Positions 1-9,049 are shown, numbered from the stretch's first letter. The stretch is DNA of 64,000 bases from Streptomyces sp. AM 2-1-1 (GCF_029167645.1 NZ_CP119147.1:1178001-1242000), one strand, 5' to 3'. Program-made: numbers and translations. Notes: generated from the sequence alone by a model not told the origin.

Positions 1-2469
1 GTAGCGGGACATCGGCTCGAAGGCCCCGGTACGGGCGCTCTCGTGGTCTTCCGCGAGGTACGTGTGGAGCAGTACGGCGACCCGCCCCGCGTCGGGGTCG
101 AATCCGTGGCGCGCACGGGCCCGGCGGTACAGGTCCACGTTCTCCCGGAGCTGTTCGACGCTCTGGGTCATCAGGTTGGTGACCACGCCCAGATCGTGCC
201 GGGCCGCGAGTTCGTACGACTCCGGGTTGCCCACCACTGCCGTGTAGAGCGGTGGCATGTCCTGCACGGGCTTCGGGAAGAGCCGGATCTCGCGCACCCC
301 GTCCCCGGTGGTACGGCGCACCGCCTCGCCCCGCCAGAGGCGCCGTACCTGCTCCACCTGTTCGTACATCTCCTGTTTGTGGCGCCCGAAGCGGTCGGGG
401 AAGAAGACGAAGTCGTTGGCGTTCCATCCACTCGCCACACCGAGTCCGACGCGTCCCCCGGAGAGGTTGTCCGCCATGGACCATTCCTCTGCCACCCGGA
501 CCGGGTCGTGCAGCGGGAGCACCACCGATCCGGCGTTGAGACGGATACGCCGCGTCTCCCGGGACAATGCGGCAGCCAGCACGGCGGGGTTGGGGAAGAG
601 GCCGCCGAACGAGTCGAAGTGCCGCTCGGGCATCCACAGCGCCTGGAAGCCGTGTTCGTCGGCGAACCGGGCCGCCTCCATCAGCAGTTCGTACCGTCCG
701 CCCTCGGTGTCCGATGGTTCCCGGGGGTAGTCGCCGAAGAAGTACAGGCTGAAGTCGGCCGTGCGGACGGCGGTTCCTCGCGCCGGCTCACGCACCGGCT
801 CGGCTGCCGGCTCCCGTACAGGCGCGGAGGCGGGAGCCGGTACGGACGGGGTGCCGGGGGCGGGGACCCCGGTGGCTTGGCGGGCGGGCCTCGGTGCGGG
901 GGCCGGAGGACGGGCGGCCGGGAAGAAGCCGGCCCTGCGCAGTTCCCGGAGCGACTCGCGGACGGCGTGCGCCACGTGCTCGATGTCGCTGTCGGAGTGG
1001 GCGGTCGAGAGGAAGAAGTTGCGCCACTCCCAGACGTGCACGCCTCGCAGCATCAGGTGGTAATACAGCAACTCCATGTCGGCGCGGTGCTCGAAGCGGA
1101 ACTGCGAGCCGAACCAGGCGACCCGCAGGGGGAATTCCTCTTCCTCGAAGAAGGTGTTCAGTCCCGTGGCCAGTTCGGTGGTGCGGTCGTTGAGCTGCTG
1201 CTGCAGCCGGGGACTGCGCTCCTTGAGGTGGGTGAGGACGGCACGTGCGGCGGTCATCGACACCGGGTGCTGGAGGTAGGTGCCGCCGAAGAAGGTGGTG
1301 TCGGCCGGTGGGCCGCTGGTGTCGCCGTAGCTCCAGTACCCGCCGTCGACCCCGTCCATGATGTCGGAGCGGCCGGCGACCGCGCCGATCGGGAATCCGC
1401 CGCCGAGCAGCTTGCCGTAGGTGGCGAGGTCGGGAGCGACGCCGTAGAGCTCCTGCGCGCCCCGGAGCGCCGGGCGGAACCCCGTCAGCATTTCGTCGAA
1501 CATCAGGACGATTCCGTGACGTGACGTCAGGTCGCGCAGTCTGCGCACGAACTCGACCGGCTGGAGAAGGGGGTTCCTGCTCTGCACCGGCTCGATGATG
1601 ACCGCCGCGATCTGTGCGGCGTCCCGCTCGATCGCCTGCAGCGCCTCCTCGCTCCCGTAGGTCAGCACCGTCAGCTCGGCGACGGCACTCTGCGGGATGC
1701 CCCGGGACACGGGGACGGTCCCCGCGCCACCGCCCCGACCCGCGAAACGCCCCAGCACCTGGTCCGCGTGGCCGTGGTAGGCGCCCTGGAAGGTGACGAT
1801 GCGGTCGCGGCCGGTGGCGGCGCGGGCCAGCCGGATCGCCGCCGCGTTGGCCTCCGTACCGGAGTTGGCGAACGCCACCCGGTCCATCCCCGTCAGCTCG
1901 GTCAGCAGCTCCGCCGCCTCACCGGTCTCCACGCTGCGGGGGCCGAGCCGGATGCCCCGGGAGAGGTGCTCGCGCACCGGCTCCCGGACGAACTCGGGCT
2001 CGTGACCGAAGAGCAGGACACCGAAGCCCATGGTGATGTCGACATAGCTGTTGCCGTCGATGTCCTCCACCCGCGAACCCTCCGCGCGCCGGGCGGCCAC
2101 CGGGTAGAGCATCTCCTTGGTCGACCCGCGGAAGCCGACGACCGCCCTGCTGTCGGCGAGTCTCCTGCGGTGGCTCTGAGCCAGTCGTTTGGAGCTAGCG
2201 GTCCGTGCGGTGTAGCGGCGTACCAGCTCGTCCAGATGTTCCTGCTGCCCGCGCGGGGCCGTGCGGCCCACCATGCCGGAGCCGGGGGCGACCACCACGC
2301 GGGGGCCGTGCGCCTGGGGCTGTTCCACCGGCGGCGGCGCCGGGGACTGCTCCGCCGGCGCCGCGGCGGGTACCCGTGCCCCCATCTGCTCGGCGATGCG
2401 CTCAGCCAGCCCGGCCATGACGGCCAGATCCTGGTCCAGATCCTGGGCGAATCTACCCCCGTCGTTCAT
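1..2469 (-). CDS. Class III aminotransferase fused to luciferase-like monooxygenase (AMT-LLM), 3' end outside window
   Basis: The first 823 codons are present and the frame runs off the left edge. Residues 1-80 are a helical and Pro/Ala-rich lead-in. Residues 85-515 are a PLP-dependent class III aminotransferase of the glutamate-semialdehyde type, with SGTEAN near 203, FDEMLTGF near 324 and the PLP lysine K353 in YGKLLGG. After a Pro/Ala linker, residue 571 onward is a luciferase-like FMN monooxygenase of the kind fused to secondary-metabolite synthases (RHFDSFGG, NAGSVVLPLHDP, GVASGWNANDF). By analogy with MycA and McyE, the AMT should convert a beta-ketoacyl chain on a carrier protein to a beta-amino chain. 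The LLM may oxygenate it, but its substrate cannot be read. The start codon overlaps the upstream polyketide synthase stop (ATGA), so translation is probably coupled. A carrier or condensation domain may lie beyond the edge. Confidence 0.88.
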   Translation of the reverse strand, partial: MNDGGRFAQDLDQDLAVMAGLAERIAEQMGARVPAAAPAEQSPAPPPVEQPQAHGPRVVVAPGSGMVGRTAPRGQQEHLDELVRRYTARTASSKRLAQSHRRRLADSRAVVGFRGSTKEMLYPVAARRAEGSRVEDIDGNSYVDITMGFGVLLFGHEPEFVREPVREHLSRGIRLGPRSVETGEAAELLTELTGMDRVAFANSGTEANAAAIRLARAATGRDRIVTFQGAYHGHADQVLGRFAGRGGGAGTVPVSRGIPQSAVAELTVLTYGSEEALQAIERDAAQIAAVIIEPVQSRNPLLQPVEFVRRLRDLTSRHGIVLMFDEMLTGFRPALRGAQELYGVAPDLATYGKLLGGGFPIGAVAGRSDIMDGVDGGYWSYGDTSGPPADTTFFGGTYLQHPVSMTAARAVLTHLKERSPRLQQQLNDRTTELATGLNTFFEEEEFPLRVAWFGSQFRFEHRADMELLYYHLMLRGVHVWEWRNFFLSTAHSDSDIEHVAHAVRESLRELRRAGFFPAARPPAPAPRPARQATGVPAPGTPSVPAPASAPVREPAAEPVREPARGTAVRTADFSLYFFGDYPREPSDTEGGRYELLMEAARFADEHGFQALWMPERHFDSFGGLFPNPAVLAAALSRETRRIRLNAGSVVLPLHDPVRVAEEWSMADNLSGGRVGLGVASGWNANDFVFFPDRFGRHKQEMYEQVEQVRRLWRGEAVRRTTGDGVREIRLFPKPVQDMPPLYTAVVGNPESYELAARHDLGVVTNLMTQSVEQLRENVDLYRRARARHGFDPDAGRVAVLLHTYLAEDHESARTGAFEPMSRY

Positions 2470-5400
2470 CGGACCGCCTCACCGTCGAGCCGTTCGACCG
2501 CCGAGGCGTTCTGCGCGGCGAGCAGCTGGGACAGTTGCGTCATCAGCTGGAGCTGGATCTGGGACATCTGCCGCACCTGGCGGGCCAGCTCGTCGAGCTC
2601 CTGCCGAGTGACGAACCCGGCGGGAGGGGCGACCGAACTCGACGGGTCGACTCCCGCGGGGGACGGCGGCCGCACCGCCGTCGGAGCTTCGAGGGCGGGC
2701 GGGGCGAGGGTGGGCGGGACCGAGCGCTGTGGCGGAACCGCGAGCGGGACCGGTGCGGCGGCGGGGGTTGCGGGGGGCACCGCGTGCGATGCGGGGGCGG
2801 TCGGTTCCGGGGCCGCTGCCTCGGCGGTGCGCTGCGGCCCGGAAGCCGCTCCGGACGCCCGGGGCAGTCGCGCGGCGATCAGCTCCGCCAGCAGGCGGGG
2901 TGTCCCCGTGTCGTCGAACAGCTCCCTCATCGTCACCTTGACCTGGTGCTGCCGCTCCAGCTCACGCAGGACGTTGATCATCAGCAGGGAGTCCGCGCCG
3001 AGATCGAAGAAGGGGGTGTCGACCGGCACGGAGGTGAGATCCTCTCCGAAGCTCTGCGACAGCACCCCCAGAATGCTGTCGAGTATGTGCCCGGCGTCTG
3101 CCTGGTCCGCTGCCACGATGGCTTCCTCTCTCACTCGTATTTCGGGTCCCGGGGCCATGGGTGGCGCCCCCGCCCAGTGGTGTCGGTGCTGGAAGCGGTA
3201 ACCGGGCAGCGGGATCCGCCGCCCCCCGGTGCCCGCCAGGAACAACTCCCAGTGCACGTCCGCGCCCGCGCAGTGGAGTTCGGACGCGGCGCCCCAGAGG
3301 GGGGCGAGCCCGCTGCCCCGCCGCAGGGACGGGACCGCCCGCACCGCGGGCAGGGCCCGTCGGGCGAGACCGCTGAGCGTGCTGTGCGGCCCGATCTCCA
3401 GCAGTACGTCGGGCCGCAGACCGGCGACGGTGCGCAGGGCCTCGTCGAAACGGACCGGTTCGCGGGCGTGGCGCACCAGGTGATCCGGGTCCGGGACCCA
3501 GCCCGGTGCGCGGGTCCGCCCGTCCAGGGAGCTGATGAGGGGGATCCGGAGAGGGGCGAAGGGCATCTTCTCCGCCAGTGCCCGGAACTCATCGAGCATC
3601 GGTTCCGTCAGCGCGGTGTGGAAGGCCCGGTCCACCGCGAGCCGTTCGTACGGGGTGCCGCGTCCGTCGAGCAGGGTGCATGCCCGGTCCACCGACGCCA
3701 CGGGCCCCGCGAGCACCCGTGCGAGCTCCCCGTTGGTCACGGCGAGCTCCAGACCGGGCACCGCGGCGACGAGCGAGGCGGCGGACTCCTGATCGACGGC
3801 CGCGGCCACCATCGCGCCGGGCGGGCAGAGCCGCCGCATCAGCCGCCCCCGGGCCGTCACGAGCTCCAGCCCGTCCGCGAGGGTCAGCGCCCCGGCCGCG
3901 TACAGTGCCGCGTACTCACCCACGCTGTGGCCGGTCACGGCCTCAGGGGCGACGCCCGCCTCCTGCCAGAGCCGGACCAGGGCGCACTGCAACGCGTACA
4001 GGGCGGGCTGGGCCGTCCCGGTCGGCCAGACGCCGCCCTCCGCACCGCCCCCGCCACCCGGGACAGGACCGTCGGTGAGCAACCCCGCGAGCAGCGGTTC
4101 CCCGGTGAGCTCGCGGTGGAGCCTCTCACAGTGGTCCAGCACCTCGCGCACCACGGGGAACCGCTCGTACAGATCTGCCGCCGCTCCCGGGTACAGGGCG
4201 CCCTGTCCGGTGAACTGGTGGACGATTCCGGGTTGTTCACCGTCGCGGGATGCGGTTCCGGTGACCGTGTCCGCGGACGCGGTACCGGCGAGCCACCCGT
4301 CCAGGGAGTCGGCGAGTGCGGACGGGGTGGCGCCCCGGACGGCAATCCGGTGACGTCCGTGGGAGCGGCCGAGCGCGGCGGTGGTGACGAGATCGGCCGG
4401 GGAGAGCGCGGTCCGCCGGCGCAACTCGTCGCGGAGCGTGCGGGCGTTGTCCGCCAGGGCGTCCTCGGAGGTCGCGGAGACCAGGAGCACGTCCGGCGGA
4501 GCGGCCGAGCCCGAGCGGGGAGCCGGTTCGGGCGCCTCCTCCAGGATCAGGTGCACATTGGTGCCGCCGATGCCGAGGGAGGTCAGACCCGCGCGGCGGG
4601 GGGTTCCGGTCTCCGGCCACGGCTGGGGCGACCGGGGCGCGTAGAACGGGCTGTCGTCCAGCCGGAGCAGGGGGTTGGGTTCTTCGAAGCCTCCGATCGG
4701 CGGGATGACGCCGTGCTTCAGCACCAGCAGGGCCTTGACCAGGCCTGCCAGACCGGACGCCACGTCGAGGTGCCCGATGTTGGTCTTGACCGCTCCGAGG
4801 GCGCAGTAGCCGGTGCGCGCCGTGTCCTCCCGGTACGCGGCACCGGCACCCTCCAGTTCGATGGGATCGCCCTTCAGCGTGCCGGTGCCGTGGGTCTCCA
4901 GGTAGCCGATGGTCTCCGCGCCGACACCCGCGTGGTCCAGCGCCCGGCGGACGGCGATCCGCTGGCCCTGTGCGCTGGGCGCGGCGAACGCCCTCTTTCC
5001 GGAGCCGTCGTTGCAGATGCCCCAGCCCCGGATCACCCCGTGCACGGTGTCGCCGTCCACGAGGGCGCGGTCGAGCCGCTTCAGCACCACGGTCACCACC
5101 CCGGTGCCGCCGACCGTTCCGTTCGCCGCGGCGTCGAACGCCCGCAGCCGGCCGGTCTTCGAGAGGATCGAACCCTTCACGTAGTGGTAGCCGAGCACTT
5201 GGGGCACGTGGATGGCGGCGGCTCCCGCCAGCGCGACATCGCACTCACCCGTCAGAAGTGACTGCGCTGCCAGATGAACACCCACCAGCGAACTGGAGCA
5301 GGCCGTCTGCACATTGACGGCGGGGCCGGTGAGGCCCAGGCGGTAGGCGACCCGGGTGGCGTTGAAGTCGGTGAAGTTGCCCACCAGGATCTGCATTCCC

Positions 5401-5852
5401 GCCAGCCAGTCGGTGACATCCTCCTCCGGGAGAACGTTGTTGAGCAGGTAGGACTGCATGTTGTACAGGTGGTAGCCGGTGCTGGCGTAGACCCCCACGC
5501 GGGTGCCGTCCCGCTCGTCAGGACGCCCCGCGTTCTCCAGGGCATGCTGCGCGCACTCCAGGAAGATGCGCTGCTGGGGATCGGTGAGACGGGCCTCGCG
5601 GGCACTCATCCCGAAGTGCCTGGCGTCGAATCCCGCGATGTCGTCCAGGATCCCGGAGGCGCCGACGAAGTCGTCCCGCCCGTACAGCTCCTCCGGAACA
5701 CCGGCGGCCGCCAGCCGGCTCCGCGAGAAGCGCGTGATGCGGTCCTCACCGTTGCGGACGATGCGCCAGAGCTCCTCGGGCGTGTCCGCTCCCGGCAGAC
5801 GGAAGGCCGTTCCGATCACGGCGATGCGCGGGTCCATCTCGTCGGCGCCCAT
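2466..5852 (-). CDS. Type I polyketide synthase module, KS-AT-ACP
   Basis: A 1128-residue single-module synthase. The ketosynthase (about 6-435) has its full triad: C185 in TACSSSL, H321 in ETHGTGT and H361 in NIGHLD. The acyltransferase (about 545-845) has nucleophile S643 in GHSVGEY. Its AFHT motif at 743-746 (H745) resembles malonyl-CoA-specific ATs rather than the YASH of methylmalonyl types. The ACP (about 920-995) carries S955 in LGADSLL. A Pro/Ala-rich tether of about 75 residues leads to a C-terminal amphipathic coiled coil (about 1080-1120), probably a docking element. No KR, DH or ER is present, so the product should be a beta-ketoacyl-ACP, the substrate needed by the aminotransferase encoded next. 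The start shares one base with the exporter stop (TGATG). An internal ATG at codon 6 is an alternative start. Confidence 0.95.
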   Translation of the reverse strand: MGADEMDPRIAVIGTAFRLPGADTPEELWRIVRNGEDRITRFSRSRLAAAGVPEELYGRDDFVGASGILDDIAGFDARHFGMSAREARLTDPQQRIFLECAQHALENAGRPDERDGTRVGVYASTGYHLYNMQSYLLNNVLPEEDVTDWLAGMQILVGNFTDFNATRVAYRLGLTGPAVNVQTACSSSLVGVHLAAQSLLTGECDVALAGAAAIHVPQVLGYHYVKGSILSKTGRLRAFDAAANGTVGGTGVVTVVLKRLDRALVDGDTVHGVIRGWGICNDGSGKRAFAAPSAQGQRIAVRRALDHAGVGAETIGYLETHGTGTLKGDPIELEGAGAAYREDTARTGYCALGAVKTNIGHLDVASGLAGLVKALLVLKHGVIPPIGGFEEPNPLLRLDDSPFYAPRSPQPWPETGTPRRAGLTSLGIGGTNVHLILEEAPEPAPRSGSAAPPDVLLVSATSEDALADNARTLRDELRRRTALSPADLVTTAALGRSHGRHRIAVRGATPSALADSLDGWLAGTASADTVTGTASRDGEQPGIVHQFTGQGALYPGAAADLYERFPVVREVLDHCERLHRELTGEPLLAGLLTDGPVPGGGGGAEGGVWPTGTAQPALYALQCALVRLWQEAGVAPEAVTGHSVGEYAALYAAGALTLADGLELVTARGRLMRRLCPPGAMVAAAVDQESAASLVAAVPGLELAVTNGELARVLAGPVASVDRACTLLDGRGTPYERLAVDRAFHTALTEPMLDEFRALAEKMPFAPLRIPLISSLDGRTRAPGWVPDPDHLVRHAREPVRFDEALRTVAGLRPDVLLEIGPHSTLSGLARRALPAVRAVPSLRRGSGLAPLWGAASELHCAGADVHWELFLAGTGGRRIPLPGYRFQHRHHWAGAPPMAPGPEIRVREEAIVAADQADAGHILDSILGVLSQSFGEDLTSVPVDTPFFDLGADSLLMINVLRELERQHQVKVTMRELFDDTGTPRLLAELIAARLPRASGAASGPQRTAEAAAPEPTAPASHAVPPATPAAAPVPLAVPPQRSVPPTLAPPALEAPTAVRPPSPAGVDPSSSVAPPAGFVTRQELDELARQVRQMSQIQLQLMTQLSQLLAAQNASAVERLDGEAVR

Positions 5853-7153
5853 CAGTCGCGTCCCTCCGTCACCGGGTCGTCACTCTTCTCGCGCCGCTTC
5901 CCGGGCCCCGTGTCGACATGTCCGGCCACAGGGCCCGGTGCACGGCGCACCATGACCGTCCCCAGCAGTGCGAGGCACAGGACGATGGCCAGCCCGTGCA
6001 GCGAGGCAACCACCCCGAACGGTGAGAAGGACTCCAGCAGCGACCCGCTGACCAGCATCCCGAGACCGAACCCGGCGTTCTCCGTCGATGCGGAGAGCCC
6101 GAAGAGGCGGCCGCGCTGCTCGTCGGGGACGTCCTGCAGCCGGGACACGTAGACGACCTCGGTGACTCCGTCCGCAGCGCCCGCGACGAGCGCCATGACG
6201 AGTGTGGGTACGGTCGGCAGGCCGCTGAACACGAGGATGAACGCTCCCGACATGACGCAGGCGCCGAGCGCGAAGGCCCGCTCGCCCGGCGTGCGCCCGG
6301 TACGGCCGGTCCAACGGGCCAGCACCTGCTGGGCGATGATGGTGCCGACCGCCCAGGTCGCCCAGAACTGGCTGATGAAGGTGGCCGGATGATCCGGGTC
6401 GAGCAGGCTGGAGTAGACCGGAAGCGCGACGTTGTGGGAGGACGATCCCAGTCCGTCGACAGCCCGCACCGCGATCATCGCCATCAGCAGCGGCGCGGAG
6501 GTGAGCAGCATCCGGATCGTCCACGGCGGAGCGGCCGGTGCCCCGCCCGCACCTCTTTCCGTCTCTTTGTCCGCGTGCGACTCGGCGTGGCCGGGAACCG
6601 ATCTCGTACGGATCGGCAGCAGGAGCAGGATCGTCGCCGAAACCAGGAAGGTGGCGGCGTCCAGCGCGAACGCCGTGCGGTATCCGAGCTGCGCCACCAC
6701 GATGCCGGCTGACGAGAATCCCGCGACCATGGCGAGTGAACGGCCGATGACGAGGAGGCCGTTGGCACGGGTACGGAGATCGGGGCCGACGATCTCCGGG
6801 ATGCTGCTGCGCAGAGCCACCTGGGAGAGGGTCGAGCAGGCCCCCGTGATCACGGCCAAGCCGTAGAGCAGGGTGACCCGGCCCGTCTCCGGTGCGAGCA
6901 GCAGGGCCAGGAGCGCCAGCGCCTGACAGGTGTCGGCGCCGACGATGAGGCGCTTGCGATCGTACGTCGAGACCAGGTGGCCGCTGAAGAATCCGGCACC
7001 GACGCTCGTGCCCAGCCGCACCGCCATGAAGAGTCCTGCGGCGAGGGCGCTCCCGGTGACGTGGTAGACGAACACGTTGAGCGCGACCATGTTGAGATAA
7101 CTGCCGTACGCGGATATTCCGTTGCCGAGAACGAGCAGCCGGAAATGCTTCAT
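5852..7153 (-). CDS. MFS exporter of the polyketide operon
   Basis: A 433-residue integral membrane protein with about twelve hydrophobic segments in two halves separated by a charged loop, as in drug and siderophore exporters of the EntS/TIGR00900 type. The start was set at the ATG at 7153 (MKHFRLLVLG), five bases after a GGAAAGG ribosome site; the same frame is open further upstream but does not look coding. It is the first gene of the leftward operon and overlaps the synthase start by one base. Self-resistance or product export is therefore the likely role. The substrate is unknown. Confidence 0.85.
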   Translation of the reverse strand: MKHFRLLVLGNGISAYGSYLNMVALNVFVYHVTGSALAAGLFMAVRLGTSVGAGFFSGHLVSTYDRKRLIVGADTCQALALLALLLAPETGRVTLLYGLAVITGACSTLSQVALRSSIPEIVGPDLRTRANGLLVIGRSLAMVAGFSSAGIVVAQLGYRTAFALDAATFLVSATILLLLPIRTRSVPGHAESHADKETERGAGGAPAAPPWTIRMLLTSAPLLMAMIAVRAVDGLGSSSHNVALPVYSSLLDPDHPATFISQFWATWAVGTIIAQQVLARWTGRTGRTPGERAFALGACVMSGAFILVFSGLPTVPTLVMALVAGAADGVTEVVYVSRLQDVPDEQRGRLFGLSASTENAGFGLGMLVSGSLLESFSPFGVVASLHGLAIVLCLALLGTVMVRRAPGPVAGHVDTGPGKRREKSDDPVTEGRD

Positions 7154-7283
7154 GCGCACCTTTCCCTGGTCGACGAGAGAGAACCGGCGCACCGTGTCCC
7201 CCACGGACTCCGTCTGGCCACCTGTGTACCTGCCAACTCCGTCAAGCCTTGCCCGTCCGTCGCTCGCTTCACACCAGGAGTTG

Positions 7284-7382
7284 ACGGTGGTTCCGGGGAC
7301 GGTCCGCATGCGGAACGGTGGTGCGGGCGGTTCCCCCGGGGTCCGCCCATCGGTGTGAAGGCCGTTTGCCTGAACGGTGGTT
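7284..7382. repeat. Three direct copies of ACGGTGGT(T/G) upstream of the exporter/PKS operon
   Basis: The nonamer ACGGTGGTT occurs at 7284-7292 and 7374-7382, with ACGGTGGTG at 7315-7323, all in the same orientation. They lie 130-230 bases upstream of the exporter start. Directly repeated short sites are typical of activator binding, such as SARP-type pathway regulators, but the copies are 31 and 59 bases apart rather than on one helical face. Function is inferred only. Confidence 0.35.
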
Positions 7383-7556
7383 GATCCCGGGTGTCCTCGG
7401 GAAGACCGATCGGCACGCACCGGAGCGACGGAGGGCCGCCAACCCGCGCAGCCCGTCGTAGGGTCGACCCGGCAACCGGACCACCCTGTCGGCCCCCGTC
7501 GCGGCCCAGCCACGACCCGGGATCAGCCCTCCGAGCCTCGTCTCATCGGCTCGGTC

Positions 7557-7624
7557 GGGGGAGGACGGCGACAGGGCGAGCGCTCCTCGCGCGGCACCGC
7601 TCGCCCGGGGCAGCCGTCTCCCCC
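7557..7624. other. Large imperfect two-stem hairpin
   Basis: A perfect 9-bp inner stem (GGGCGAGCG at 7574-7582 with its complement at 7598-7606) sits inside an outer stem of 12-13 bases (7557-7569 with 7613-7624, one bulged G). It lies in the middle of the divergent intergenic region, where no terminator is expected. It could be an RNA element, a remnant or an insulator. Confidence 0.4.
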
Positions 7625-8184
7625 ACTCGCACGTCACCTTCGCGGGACGTACACGACTGGATTCAGCCAGTTCGGTTGTCCGTCCACGGCTCGTCCCCCG
7701 GCGCGTCGTGCACGCATCGGCGAAGCGGCCTCATCCCTCGGCGCCCGGTGGAGCTTGGCCGCCGACGGGGCGCCGCGGCAGCCGCTCTACTGGCGCTCCG
7801 GCTCTCCGCGCCCTTCTCGGCAAAGGCTCTCGGGCCGCGCTGGACCACCGGCCCGAGGCGTGGGCGGCTCCCTCGCGAGGACGGGCGCCGGTACGTCGGC
7901 GGGCCGCCGTCCCAGGTGCCGTTCGGCCGGGCGGAGGGCCCGTCGCTGTGCAGCCACTGTCCACGGGATCGCGTGACGAGCTCCCAGGTAGTCCGTTCGA
8001 GTGATTGGGACTTATCCGGACCTTTGCGAGTTTCCATCAAGGGCCCGCTTCGTTAGGGCTGTTATCCAGCGCGCACGTGGGACGTCTGTCCGCCAAGGTC
8101 TCCGGCCCCGGTCGCACGGTGTCGCCCGTCCGGCCATTCCTCGGGCGAGTCCATGCATACGGAAATTCCAAGGAAGAGCAGAAA

Positions 8185-8871
8185 ATGCGACAGGTTCTGA
8201 AGAAAAACACGGTGCTCATCGCCGCCGCAACGGGGCTCCTGTCCGTCGCGGGTGGGCAGGCGTACGCCGATGCCGGCGCGTCCGGTGCGGCCGTCGGCTC
8301 CCCCGGCGTCGCCTCCGGGAACGTGGTCCAGGTCCCCGTGCACGTCCCGGTCAACCTGTGCGGCAACACGGTGAACGTCATCGCTCTGCTCAACCCGGCG
8401 TTCGGCAACACCTGCGCGAACACCAGCACGCCCGACGCACCGCCGGTGGACCAACCCCCGGTGATCCAGCCGCCGGTGGACCACCCCCCGGTGGACCACC
8501 CCCCGGTGGACCACCCCCCGGTGGACCACCCTCCCGTCGACCAGCCGCCGGTCGACCACCCCCCGGTGGACCACCCCCCCGTCGACCAGCCGCCGGTCGA
8601 CCAGCCTCCCGTCGACCACCCCCCGGTGAACCAGCCGCCCACCGACCAGCCGCCGGTGGACCAGCCGCCCACGGACCAGCCGCCGTCGGAGGAGCCCCCG
8701 GCCGACCAGCCGCCGGCCGACCAGCCGCCGTCGGGTACGCCCGTGGCGCCGGCTCCGCCGGAGCTGGCCGAGACCGGTGCGGCCACCACCGGCCTGGCCG
8801 CGGGTACGAGCGCCGCGATGCTGCTCGGCGGTGTGCTGCTGATGCGACGCGCCCGGGACGCCCGTAACTGA
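8185..8871 (+). CDS. Chaplin-domain cell-wall protein with proline-rich pentapeptide repeats
   Basis: A 228-residue secreted protein. Residues 1-29 form a signal peptide cleaved near AYADA. Residues 36-80 form one chaplin domain with the two conserved cysteines C59 and C77 in the NLCGNTVNV...NTCANT pattern. About 20 pentapeptide units of the form PP(V/T/A)D(H/Q) follow (86-188). The C-terminus has LAETG at 194-198, a hydrophobic helix and an RRARDARN tail, matching the LAXTG sorting signal of class E sortases. Chaplins form the hydrophobic layer on Streptomyces aerial hyphae. Known long chaplins carry two chaplin domains before the sorting signal, and here the repeat tract seems to replace one. 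The start ATG follows AAGGAAGAG. The same frame is open upstream to about 8005, but the signal peptide fixes this start. Confidence 0.9.
   Translation: MRQVLKKNTVLIAAATGLLSVAGGQAYADAGASGAAVGSPGVASGNVVQVPVHVPVNLCGNTVNVIALLNPAFGNTCANTSTPDAPPVDQPPVIQPPVDHPPVDHPPVDHPPVDHPPVDQPPVDHPPVDHPPVDQPPVDQPPVDHPPVNQPPTDQPPVDQPPTDQPPSEEPPADQPPADQPPSGTPVAPAPPELAETGAATTGLAAGTSAAMLLGGVLLMRRARDARN
8440..8748 (+). repeat. Tandem 15-bp repeat encoding PPVDH/PPVDQ units
   Basis: About 20 near-identical 15-base units inside the chaplin gene. Copies near 8480-8540 are almost identical at the base level (ccccggtggaccac), while flanking copies use synonymous codons. Such tracts change length by slippage and are likely to vary between strains. 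They should extend the chaplin domain away from the wall anchor. Confidence 0.9.
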
Positions 8872-8885
8872 TCTCACGTCACACC

Positions 8886-8932
8886 GGAAGGTCCGGCGGA
8901 CAGCGTGTGTTGCGCTGTCCGCCGGACCTTCC
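8886..8932. terminator. Bidirectional intrinsic terminator between chaplin and thiolase genes
   Basis: A perfect 20-bp inverted repeat (8886-8905 with 8913-8932) with a 7-base loop lies 14 bases after the chaplin stop, between convergent genes. No T-tract is present, as is usual in Streptomyces. Confidence 0.85.
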
Positions 8933-9049
8933 TGTCGTCGAGGGCTCCCCGGCCCGGGGGCGCTCCGATTGCTCGGGTCGGATCAGGGAGCGGGGCCCGG
9001 CCCGTACCGCGCGGGATGCCGGATCCGCGCTTCCCTCCGGTGGCGCCGG

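Larger units (their letters stand above)
7154..8184. other. Long non-coding region between divergent PKS operon and chaplin gene
   Basis: About 1 kb with no convincing gene on either strand: the open frames here lack the usual codon bias and ribosome sites. It must hold the promoter of the leftward exporter/synthase operon and that of the rightward chaplin gene. It contains a triple motif repeat (7284-7382) and a large hairpin (7557-7624), both listed separately. The 8020-8180 end carries less G+C-rich stretches and is the likely chaplin 5' region, but no promoter could be assigned with confidence. Confidence 0.6.

Noticed and set aside
2535..5261. 908-codon rightward frame opposite the polyketide synthase gene
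   Set aside because: It mirrors the codon bias of the real gene on the other strand and shows no family resemblance.
7391..8056. 221-codon rightward frame in the divergent intergenic region
   Set aside because: No ribosome site, atypical composition and no family resemblance; treated as non-coding.
8020..8180. BldN-type promoter for the chaplin gene
   Set aside because: No convincing match to the BldN consensus with correct spacing was found by eye.
8440..8748. Possible CRISPR-like array
   Set aside because: The 15-base units are contiguous without spacers and encode a pentapeptide repeat in frame.
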